64,000 nt of DNA from positions 31,782 through 95,781 of the forward strand of contig JAVXQD010000003.1 of NCBI GenBank assembly GCA_036644375.1, read 5' to 3'. Of this stretch, positions 16,341 to 23,323 are shown piece by piece (the first letter of the stretch is position 1; each line of letters begins with the position of its first letter). The notes beneath the pieces were generated by a model that ran no database searches, was not told where the DNA came from, and saw only the letters and a list, made by a program, of their open reading frames with translations. Origin of the DNA: CALWZE01 sp036644375 (GTDB lineage: Bacteria; Bacillota; Clostridia; Oscillospirales; Ruminococcaceae). The position numbers and the translations under genes are program-made.

Positions 16341-17177
16341 ATGGCAAACGAAATTAAGATAAACCAAAACGACCTGTATGCCGCGCGCATATTTTTCAAT
16401 TCGGCGCTTCCTCTTTTGAAGGTAGTGGTTGAGAGCAAGCCGGCGCTTGCGAAGAAATTTGCGGGAAAAAGCTTTGTGTTTCAGGTTTCGGCGCTGTACA
16501 GCGAGGCTCCCGATGGCAAAATGGCGACTCATTTTGTCGTGACAGAGGGCAAATTTGACGTTCATGTTTCGGAAGTTCACCCGAATCCCGACATTGAATT
16601 CGTCTTTCCGGATCTCATGAAATTCATACTCTTCTTTTCCGGAAAGGGAATGCCGCTTCCGAAAATGAAGGGAATAATGAGTCATCTCGGAATATTCCTC
16701 TCGCTCATGCAGGGGCTTTTAGCCATGGCGGGTCTTTTGCAGGCGGCGGATGCGCCGAAGGACACAGCGGAACAGGAGCTGCTTGTCAAGCTGTATTTTT
16801 ATCTTCTTCCAAACGGCATTAGTCAGCTGAATAAAGCAGGACATCCGAAAATACACGAATGGGCGCTGAAATCTCCCGATCGCGCATATGCGTTTGCGGT
16901 TACCGGCTATCCCGAACTCAACAGCTATATTCGCGTTAAGGAGGGAAATTCAAAGTCGGGTCACGGAGAATACAAGAGGTGCAAGCCATTCCTGACACTT
17001 AGATTTGATACCCCGATGCACGCGCTTGACATTCTTATGGGCAAAGGTGATATGATAGACTATATGGCAAACCAATATCTGACGGTTGAGGGTGCGCCTG
17101 AATTTGCGAGCATTGTCGGTGAATTTTTGTTCACGGTGGGCGACTACGCAAAGGGACTCTATTTGGATTGGAAATAG
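16341..17177 (+). CDS. Tandem SCP2-like lipid-binding domain protein (second copy)
   Basis: A 278-residue soluble protein, last gene of the operon, starting 3 bases after the transketolase stop. Like the product of 12348 it seems to be two SCP2-like halves (residues ~45-130 with SFVFQVSALYSEAPDGKMA and NPDIEFVFPDL; residues ~180-275 with AYAFAVTGYPELNSYIRVKEG and LTLRFDTPMHALDILMGKGD), with a hydrophobic linker (about 120-160). It contains AKSGHGEYKRC-like polar loops not seen in the first copy. The two proteins are diverged, so they may form a heterodimer or bind different ligands. No signal peptide. The SCP2 assignment is by pattern only. Confidence 0.55.
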   Translation: MANEIKINQNDLYAARIFFNSALPLLKVVVESKPALAKKFAGKSFVFQVSALYSEAPDGKMATHFVVTEGKFDVHVSEVHPNPDIEFVFPDLMKFILFFSGKGMPLPKMKGIMSHLGIFLSLMQGLLAMAGLLQAADAPKDTAEQELLVKLYFYLLPNGISQLNKAGHPKIHEWALKSPDRAYAFAVTGYPELNSYIRVKEGNSKSGHGEYKRCKPFLTLRFDTPMHALDILMGKGDMIDYMANQYLTVEGAPEFASIVGEFLFTVGDYAKGLYLDWK

Positions 17178-17200
17178 GTATTGAAACCGGTTATTAACTC

Positions 17201-17243
17201 ACGGCAAATATACCCTAAAATTATTTTAGGGTATATTTGCCGT
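17201..17243 (+). repeat. Perfect 20-bp inverted repeat between the transketolase and AOR genes
   Basis: Positions 17201-17220 (beginning ACGGCAAATATACCC) and 17224-17243 are exact reverse complements around a TTA loop. As RNA it is a very stable hairpin, but no U tract follows and the next start codon is only 28 bases away. It may be an attenuator, an mRNA-processing site or a regulator-binding palindrome controlling the ferredoxin-AOR genes. Confidence 0.8.
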
Positions 17244-17270
17244 TAAATACCGCAATATGAGGAAAAAGCT

Positions 17271-17690
17271 ATGCCACATAAAATCACCGCCGAGTGTATC
17301 GGCTGCACGGCTTGTGCAAAGAGCTGTCCCGTTTACGCCATTGTGGGCGAAGCAAAGGTTCAGCATATAATAAACGAAAAGCGCTGTGTTGACTGCGGTG
17401 TATGCGCAGAGCTGTGCCCTGCGGGTGCAATACTCGGGCCCGATGGGGCAAGGGTTGAGAGAGCGCCGCGCAAAAACCGAAAAAAGCCGCTGATTGATGA
17501 AAAGCTGTGCAGTGCATGTCAGATGTGTGTTCAGATGTGCCGCTTTGATTGTCTTGAAATAAGCAGACCAAAGCAGCGGGGTGATGTTGCGGTGTTTGCC
17601 ATTCTGGGCAATGAAAAGAAGTGTGTCGGATGTGCCCTGTGTGAGCGGATATGTCCCATTGGAGCAATCACGATGAAGGGCGGTGAGTGA
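17271..17690 (+). CDS. Polyferredoxin with four [4Fe-4S] sites, AOR partner
   Basis: A 139-residue iron-sulphur protein. Four Cys clusters are visible: CIGCTACAKSCP (residues ~8-19), CVDCGVCAELCP (~40-51), CSACQMCVQMC with a fourth Cys in RFDC (~79-95) and CVGCALCERICP (~118-129). Each is a CxxCxxCxxxC site, enough for four clusters. It directly precedes and slightly overlaps the AOR reading frame, so it most likely carries electrons from aldehyde oxidation to ferredoxin or another carrier, as the small AorA/WOR-S type subunits do. The third site ends in CRFD rather than CP. Confidence 0.88.
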   Translation: MPHKITAECIGCTACAKSCPVYAIVGEAKVQHIINEKRCVDCGVCAELCPAGAILGPDGARVERAPRKNRKKPLIDEKLCSACQMCVQMCRFDCLEISRPKQRGDVAVFAILGNEKKCVGCALCERICPIGAITMKGGE

Positions 17691-17692
17691 GG

Positions 17693-19576
17693 ATGAAGCT
17701 TCCGAAATATGCATATATTGACCTTTCAAATGGAGAAATTTCCGATTATCCCATATCCGAAGAGCTCTTTGCGAGCTGTCTTGGCGGAAAAATCATGGCT
17801 GCAAGGCTTTTGTACGACCTCACCGAAGCGGGACTTGACCCGCTTTGCGAACAGAGCGTTATCATAGTAAATACAGGCCCGATGAATGGCACGGGGGCGC
17901 CCTCCTCAAGCCGCTTTAATGTCACCTTCAAAAATGTGATGACAGGCGGAATTGCCTCGTCAAATTCGGGCGGTCAGTTTGGCGTTATGCTGAAGCGTGC
18001 GGGTTATGACGGTCTTATCATCACGGGCAGAGCAGAGTTCCCCTGCTGCATAGAGGTCACTGACGGTGAAATTGCCATTCGGCAAGCTCCGAAGCTGTGG
18101 GGGCTTGATACGGAGCAGGTTCAGGAGAAGTTTCCGAAAGCATACGGGAAGCTTGTGATAGGACCCGCAGGTGAAAATCTTGTAGCCTATGCGTGTGCGG
18201 TGTCGGGCGAGCGCGTTGCCGGCAGATGCGGAGCGGGCGCGGTAATGGGCTCAAAAAACCTCAAGGCCATAGTGGCATATGGAACTGAATTTCCGAAAAT
18301 CGAGTATCCCGAAAGATTTCAAAAGTACCTGAGAAAATGGGTGAAATTCTTAAAGAGGCATCCGATGACAGGCACAATTCTGCCGACTATCGGATCGGCG
18401 GGACTTGTGAAAAAGGCAAACGCCTCGCATGCATTGCCGACGCGCAATTTTCAGAGCGGTGACTATGAGCACGCAGACGATATAAGCGGCGAGACGCTTG
18501 CCGAGAAATATCTGACACGCAACAGCGGCTGCGTGAGCTGTCCGATTCGCTGTGAGCGGCGTATTATGCACGGTGAACAGGAGATAAAGGGCCCGGAATT
18601 TGAGACGGTAGGGCTTCTCGGCTCCAATATCTGCAACAACGACCTCAAGGTAATAAATGAGTTGAATTATATCGCCGACCTGATGGGTCTGGATACCATT
18701 TCTCTTGCGGGCACAATTGCGTTTGCAATGGAGCTGAAAGAGCGGGACATGGCGGATTTCGGGCTTGAATTCGGAAAAACCGACAATCTTGTCGATGCTG
18801 TTAAAAATATATCTCTGCGAGAGGGAAAGCAGGGAGAGCTTGCTCTCGGAAGCGAAAAGCTTGCGGAAAAATACGGCGGAATGGATTTTGCCATTCAGGT
18901 TAAAGGTCTGGAGCTTTCGTCATACGAGCCGAGGCGCTCAACCGGCATGGGGCTGGGATATGCGGTTTCTAACCGAGGCGGCTGTCACCTTAACGGAGGA
19001 TATCTCGCTCTGCTTGAATCGGTCGGGGTGATAGATATGGATGCTCAGACACCGAAGGGCAAGCCCGAGCTTACCATCATGTTTCAAAATGCGATGGAGG
19101 CCACCTCTGCGGCAGGCTTTTGCCTGTTTACGCTGCAGACGATGATTCCGGCATTTCTGTTTCACACGAAACCGAACAGCTCAATCAACAAGGTTGTCGG
19201 CGGAACTCTGCTTGCGGCGCGCGGCGCGCTGAAAGCGCTGTGGCATATCACGCCGCATATTCCCATAAACAGCATGTTTCTGCTACCTCATTGTACCGCG
19301 GTTAAATATGCTACGGGCATAAGAATGACGACGGGTAAATTCTTCGATATCGGAGAGCGAGGATACAATATCGAGCGGCTTTTCAATGTGCGCGAGGGCT
19401 TTACGGCAAAGGATGATATTCTGCCGAAGCGTCTGACCGATGAGCCGCAGGTTCAGGGAAACCCGAAAACTGTGGTTGACATGGAGACAATGCTGCCGAG
19501 ATATTACAACGTCCGCGGCTGGGATAAAAACGGTATACCGACGGAAAAAAGACTGAAAAAACTGGGACTGGACTGA
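17693..19576 (+). CDS. aor: Tungsten-type aldehyde ferredoxin oxidoreductase
   Basis: A 627-residue enzyme of the AOR family, oxidising aldehydes to acids at a tungstobispterin centre. ATG 17693 is taken as start; GTG 17687, overlapping the ferredoxin stop, is possible. N-terminal half: GGKIMAARLLYDL, SGGQFGVMLKRAGYDG and the residues ending AGRCGAGAVMGSKNLKAI. The [4Fe-4S] cysteines are CVSCPIRC plus the Cys of AGFCLF. The first pterin motif DxxGLD is intact (DLMGLD); the second, normally DxxGLC, reads SAAGFC. C-terminal signature: FNVREGFTAKDDILPKRL. The tungstate transporter and pterin genes downstream support tungsten. The substrate is unknown. Confidence 0.92.
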   Translation: MKLPKYAYIDLSNGEISDYPISEELFASCLGGKIMAARLLYDLTEAGLDPLCEQSVIIVNTGPMNGTGAPSSSRFNVTFKNVMTGGIASSNSGGQFGVMLKRAGYDGLIITGRAEFPCCIEVTDGEIAIRQAPKLWGLDTEQVQEKFPKAYGKLVIGPAGENLVAYACAVSGERVAGRCGAGAVMGSKNLKAIVAYGTEFPKIEYPERFQKYLRKWVKFLKRHPMTGTILPTIGSAGLVKKANASHALPTRNFQSGDYEHADDISGETLAEKYLTRNSGCVSCPIRCERRIMHGEQEIKGPEFETVGLLGSNICNNDLKVINELNYIADLMGLDTISLAGTIAFAMELKERDMADFGLEFGKTDNLVDAVKNISLREGKQGELALGSEKLAEKYGGMDFAIQVKGLELSSYEPRRSTGMGLGYAVSNRGGCHLNGGYLALLESVGVIDMDAQTPKGKPELTIMFQNAMEATSAAGFCLFTLQTMIPAFLFHTKPNSSINKVVGGTLLAARGALKALWHITPHIPINSMFLLPHCTAVKYATGIRMTTGKFFDIGERGYNIERLFNVREGFTAKDDILPKRLTDEPQVQGNPKTVVDMETMLPRYYNVRGWDKNGIPTEKRLKKLGLD

Positions 19577-19598
19577 CATTTTCACAAAACAGAAGGCG

Positions 19599-19627
19599 TT
19601 GATAAAAAGCATAAAATAAACTATAAT
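19599..19627 (+). promoter_or_regulatory. Promoter of the tungstate/cofactor operon
   Basis: TTGATA (19599-19604), 17 bases, TATAAT (19622-19627), close to consensus. It begins 23 bases after the AOR stop and would start RNA near 19634, giving a leader of about 155 bases before tupA. Confidence 0.75.
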
Positions 19628-19633
19628 GAAATG

Positions 19634-19775
19634 ACAAAAGCTCCGAGACAAAAAGTCTAAACCGCACGAGGCCTGTCCATGAAATTGCCCATCGGGCAAT
19701 AGTCATCGCCGTCTGTGCCGGCAGGACTTGAGTCCAACGGGTATCACGGAAAACCGGGGTGCCTTCCGCTATTTG
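19634..19775 (+). promoter_or_regulatory. Structured leader, candidate Moco/tungsten-cofactor riboswitch
   Basis: The leader between the promoter and tupA is dense in complementary segments: AGAC/GTCT (19646-19658), ATTGCCC/GGGCAAT (19684-19700), GGACT/AGTCC (19724-19735) and CGG-AAAA-CCG (19747-19756). Longer pairs are possible: CCTG (19672-19675) with CAGG (19722-19725), and GCAC (19664-19667) with GTGC (19715-19718). The 3' part GTGCCTTCCGC lies about 20 bases before the tupA start. Sequence and context (tungstate uptake plus pterin synthesis) resemble the Moco/Tuco RNA motif, but I could not compare with a covariance model. Confidence 0.55.
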
Positions 19776-19789
19776 AAAAGGAGAATAAT

Positions 19790-20653
19790 ATGAGAAAGCT
19801 ACTTGCACTTGCACTCGCAATTGCGATGTGCCTGAGCTTTGCTGCCTGCAAAGCCAATCTGCCGTCCGCACCCGCAGAGGGCGGGCAAACCGCAGAGACA
19901 CCTGCACCCGAAAATCCGGTTATCAGGCTTTCCACCACCACCTCGGTAAACGATTCGGGACTGCTGCCGTATTTGCAGCCGCATTTTGAAAAAGATACGG
20001 GGTACAAGCTTGAAATCACCTCAGCCGGCACAGGCGCGGCGATTGAAAAGGGAAGAACGGGAGATGCTGATTGTCTGCTGGTTCACGCGAAGGCATCGGA
20101 GGAAGAATTCATAACCGAGGGCTTCGGGGTTGAGCGCATTCCTTTTATGTACAATTATTTTGTGATTATCGGACCAAAGGATGACCCTGCCGGAATAAAA
20201 ACGGCAAAGTCGGCTACTGAGGCATTTAAGCTCATCGCGCAGTCAGGTTCGGAATTCGTTTCACGCGGTGACGATTCCGGCACACACAAGGCAGAGCTTA
20301 AAATCTGGAAGGCAAGTGAAATTGATCCGAGCGCGGAGAGCTGGTATATCTCTACAGGTCAGGGCATGGGAGCCTCAATTGTTGTCGCAAGCGAAAAACA
20401 GGCGTATATAATGACCGACAAGGCAACCTATCTTGCGCACGAGCTGAAAGACAGCCTCGATCTGCTGCTTGAGGAAAGTGACGAGCTGAAAAACACCTAT
20501 TCACTTATAGCTGTAAGCACCGAAAAATGGGCAGACGCAAACATCGACGGTGCAAATGCGTTTATAGAGTGGATGCAGTCTCCAAAGGCGGACGAGCTCA
20601 TTAAGAGTTACGGCGTTGAGGAATACGGACAGCCACTGTTTTTTGTGATATAA
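19790..20653 (+). CDS. tupA: Tungstate ABC transporter, substrate-binding lipoprotein
   Basis: A 287-residue precursor starting at ATG 19790 after AAAAGGAG. The signal peptide MRKLLALALAIAMCLSFAAC ends in a lipobox whose Cys would be lipidated, followed by a Pro/Ala-rich linker. The mature domain starts with IRLSTTTSVNDSGLLPYL, the TupA oxyanion loop, and has SAGTGAAIEKGRTGDAD, then FVSRGDDSGTHKAELKIW, all standard for tungstate-binding TupA rather than ModA. It delivers tungstate to TupBC for the AOR cofactor. A stable hairpin follows the gene. Confidence 0.92.
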   Translation: MRKLLALALAIAMCLSFAACKANLPSAPAEGGQTAETPAPENPVIRLSTTTSVNDSGLLPYLQPHFEKDTGYKLEITSAGTGAAIEKGRTGDADCLLVHAKASEEEFITEGFGVERIPFMYNYFVIIGPKDDPAGIKTAKSATEAFKLIAQSGSEFVSRGDDSGTHKAELKIWKASEIDPSAESWYISTGQGMGASIVVASEKQAYIMTDKATYLAHELKDSLDLLLEESDELKNTYSLIAVSTEKWADANIDGANAFIEWMQSPKADELIKSYGVEEYGQPLFFVI

Positions 20654-20668
20654 TAAAATAAAAATAAT

Positions 20669-20717
20669 AGGGCGGGCTTGTGACACATCGGATTTTTCGA
20701 GGTGACCTGCCCGCCCT
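20669..20717 (+). terminator. Intercistronic hairpin between tupA and tupB
   Basis: AGGGCGGGC (20669-20677) pairs with GCCCGCCCT (20709-20717) over a 31-base loop. No U tract follows. Such stems behind binding-protein genes often protect the upstream mRNA or partly stop transcription, so that more binding protein than permease is made. Confidence 0.6.
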
Positions 20718-20734
20718 GCTGTATAGGATAAGGT

Positions 20735-21442
20735 ATGTCGGATTTTTATCAGGCAGTCAGATTGCTTTTCGGCAGTGACTCCGAGCTGCGCGTGATTATC
20801 GCCGTGACACTGCAAATGTCGCTTATGAGCACCTGTATTTCGTCACTGATCGGGCTTCCTCTCGGAATACTGCTCGGAAGCTGTGAATTTAAGTGCAAGA
20901 GACTCATAAGCAGAATTAACAGCACACTCATGAGTCTTCCGCCTGTGGTCGCGGGCCTTGTCGTTTTTATGCTTCTCTCCCGAAGCGGTCCGCTCGGAAG
21001 CTTAAAGCTGCTGTATACCGTAAGCGCAATGATAACGGCACAGGTTCTGCTGATAACACCGATTATCACCGGAATGACAGCTGCTGTTATTTCATCGCGC
21101 TCAGGGGAAATTGTTGAAACTTCAATTGGGCTGAATCTGAAAAAAAGCCGCATTTTAGGATGTATGCTATACGAATCGCGCACGCAGCTTATCGCTGTGG
21201 TGCTGTCAGGGTTCGGGCGCGCAATTGCCGAGGTTGGCGCAGTTCAGCTTGTCGGCGGAAACGTGCAATATAAGACACGGGTCATGACAACAGCTATCAT
21301 GCTCGAGACAAACATGGGGCATTTCAGCTTCGCACTTGCTCTCGGCGCGGTGCTGTTGATAATTTCATTTATTGTAAATACCGCGGCGCGCAGCCTTGAA
21401 AATGCGGTTGACCGAAGGTCGGGGAGGAAAAGATTTGATTGA
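20735..21442 (+). CDS. tupB: Tungstate ABC transporter permease
   Basis: A 235-residue membrane protein with about five to six hydrophobic segments. The cytoplasmic EAA-type loop reads EIVETSIGLNLKKSRILGC, and FGRAIAEVGAVQLVGGNVQ is the segment typical of TupB/WtpB permeases. GGATAAGG precedes the ATG. The TupC frame begins 8 bases before its stop. With TupA and TupC it forms the importer for tungstate. Confidence 0.9.
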   Translation: MSDFYQAVRLLFGSDSELRVIIAVTLQMSLMSTCISSLIGLPLGILLGSCEFKCKRLISRINSTLMSLPPVVAGLVVFMLLSRSGPLGSLKLLYTVSAMITAQVLLITPIITGMTAAVISSRSGEIVETSIGLNLKKSRILGCMLYESRTQLIAVVLSGFGRAIAEVGAVQLVGGNVQYKTRVMTTAIMLETNMGHFSFALALGAVLLIISFIVNTAARSLENAVDRRSGRKRFD

Positions 21443-22106
21443 ACTTACCGACTTAAAAAAAAGCTACGGCGGACGCAGGGTGCTCGATATAGAAAAAATT
21501 AGATTCGACGGTGAAATCTGCGCGGTTTTAGGCGCAAACGGATCAGGCAAGTCAACCTTGCTCAAGCTTATTGCACATGTTATAAATCCGGACAGCGGAC
21601 AGTGCAAAATTGAAATAGGGAGCGAGAAAATAGGATATATGCCTCAAATTCCGTATGGATTTTCGTTTTCGGTTCAAAAAAATGTCGAGCTTGCGATGAG
21701 CGGCAGCAAAAACAAATACGAGACTGCGCTTGAGATATTAAAAAAGCTTGACCTGTATGACAGGAGAAACGAGAGGGGAAATACTTTGAGCGGCGGTGAG
21801 ACACAGAGACTTGCACTCGCGCGCCTGCTCGTTCAAAAAAACTCGGTTCTTTTACTCGACGAGCCGACATCGTCGTGTGATATCTCGGGCATTGATATAA
21901 TTGAAAAAGCTATTCGTGAGTACAGCTTGCAAAACTGTCCGACGATAATACTCTGCACCCACTCGCCCGCACAGGCACTGAGACTTGCGGACAGAGCGGT
22001 GTTTTTGCAAAACGGTAAAATCATAGAGCAGGGAGAGACAAAAAATCTGATAGAAAACCCTGAAACCGACGCTGCGCGGGAATTTTTGCGCCACTGGAGG
22101 ATATGA
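21435..22106 (+). CDS. tupC: Tungstate ABC transporter ATPase
   Basis: A 223-residue ATPase. The start is most likely TTG 21435, which has GGGGAGG seven bases upstream and gives LIELTDLKKSYGG; the longer reading from 21396 lies within tupB. Walker A GANGSGKST (~residue 35), signature LSGGETQRLALARLL, Walker B VLLLDEPTSSCD and the switch His in CTHSPAQALRLAD are all present. It overlaps tupB by 8 bases and ends 3 bases before moeA, so transporter and cofactor genes share one transcript. Confidence 0.9.
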   Translation: MIELTDLKKSYGGRRVLDIEKIRFDGEICAVLGANGSGKSTLLKLIAHVINPDSGQCKIEIGSEKIGYMPQIPYGFSFSVQKNVELAMSGSKNKYETALEILKKLDLYDRRNERGNTLSGGETQRLALARLLVQKNSVLLLDEPTSSCDISGIDIIEKAIREYSLQNCPTIILCTHSPAQALRLADRAVFLQNGKIIEQGETKNLIENPETDAAREFLRHWRI

Positions 22107-22109
22107 GAT

Positions 22110-23318
22110 ATGCTTGATGTGCTGCCGCTTGATCGGGCGCTGAATTTGCTCTCAGCCGAATTTTCGAAATTGAGGACAGCAGCTGCTGACGTCGGGCTTA
22201 ATAATGCCGACGGACGAGTACTCGCCTGCGATGTGCTGTCCGACGAATATGTTCCGGGTTTTACGAGGTCGATGGTAGACGGCTATGCGGTTGTTGCGGC
22301 GGACACCTTCGGGTGCTCGGACTCCGTGCCCGCTATGCTGACAATGGCGGGGGAGTCAAAGATGGGCGCAGAGCCCGACTTTTGCATAAAGCGCGGTGAG
22401 TGCGCCTATGTACCGACAGGCGGGGCGATACCAAATGGCGCTGACGCAATGGTGATGGTGGAATATTCCGAAAAGTTTTGCGGGCAGACGATTGCAATCT
22501 CAAGGCCGAGTGCTCCCGCTAACGGAGTCGTGTTCAAGGGTGATGACGTAAAGCCGGGTGAAATTGTGCTGAAAGAGGGCACGCGTCTTTGCGCAAAGGA
22601 TATCGGTGCGCTTGCTGCTATCGGAAAAAACAGTGTCAGGGTTTATGAAAAGCCACGCATAGCGGTTTTTTCGACAGGAGACGAGCTTGTGGAGCCGAAA
22701 GAAAAGCCGAGCGGAGGAGAGATTCGAGACGTAAACAGGGTTATGCTCTGCGCCGGAATTCGCGAGTCGGGCGGCGAAGCCGTGGATATGGGAATCGTTC
22801 CGGATGACCGCAGTATGATTTGCAAGGTGATGAAGACAGCCGCCGAAAAATGCGATATGGTGCTTTTGTCGGGAGGAACCTCGGTCGGAGTGAAGGATAC
22901 CGCCTGTGACATTATGTCGGAATCGGGGAAGCTTCTTTTGCACGGACTCGCCCTAAAACCGGGAAAGCCAACCGTGTGCGCGAGTGTTTTCGGCAAACCT
23001 GTCTTTGCGCTTCCGGGTCATCCGGTAGCGGCATATTTTATTTTTTCACTTGTTGTAAAGCCGCTTATTTCGGGATTTGCAGGCTGTAAAAGCAGTGTCA
23101 AAGCAGTAGAGGCAACGCTTAATACCGCGATACCCTCAAACAACGGCCGAGAGGAATGCGTTGCGGTGTCCCTGTGCTCGAAAATTGCGACTCCGATTGT
23201 GACAAAAAGCGGACTCATAACTACGCTTTCGGCAGCAGACGGGTATATAAGAATTCCGCGTGACTGCGAGGGAATTAAAAGCGGCGCGACAGTTGAGGTC
23301 TATCTGTTCGAAAGGTGA
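22110..23318 (+). CDS. moeA: Molybdopterin molybdenumtransferase MoeA
   Basis: A 402-residue MoeA, which inserts molybdate or tungstate into adenylated pterin. Domain signatures in order: FTRSMVDGYAVVA (residues ~50-60), FSTGDELVEP, LLSGGTSVGVKDTA (catalytic domain III, ~250), LKPGKPTVCA and ALPGHPVAAYF. The C-terminal beta domain ends VYLFER. Full length. This cluster has a second, larger MoeA right behind it; in archaea two MoeA forms are linked to Mo versus W, so one may be tungsten-specific. It lies 3 bases after tupC. Confidence 0.92.
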   Translation: MLDVLPLDRALNLLSAEFSKLRTAAADVGLNNADGRVLACDVLSDEYVPGFTRSMVDGYAVVAADTFGCSDSVPAMLTMAGESKMGAEPDFCIKRGECAYVPTGGAIPNGADAMVMVEYSEKFCGQTIAISRPSAPANGVVFKGDDVKPGEIVLKEGTRLCAKDIGALAAIGKNSVRVYEKPRIAVFSTGDELVEPKEKPSGGEIRDVNRVMLCAGIRESGGEAVDMGIVPDDRSMICKVMKTAAEKCDMVLLSGGTSVGVKDTACDIMSESGKLLLHGLALKPGKPTVCASVFGKPVFALPGHPVAAYFIFSLVVKPLISGFAGCKSSVKAVEATLNTAIPSNNGREECVAVSLCSKIATPIVTKSGLITTLSAADGYIRIPRDCEGIKSGATVEVYLFER

Positions 23319-23323
23319 TAAAA

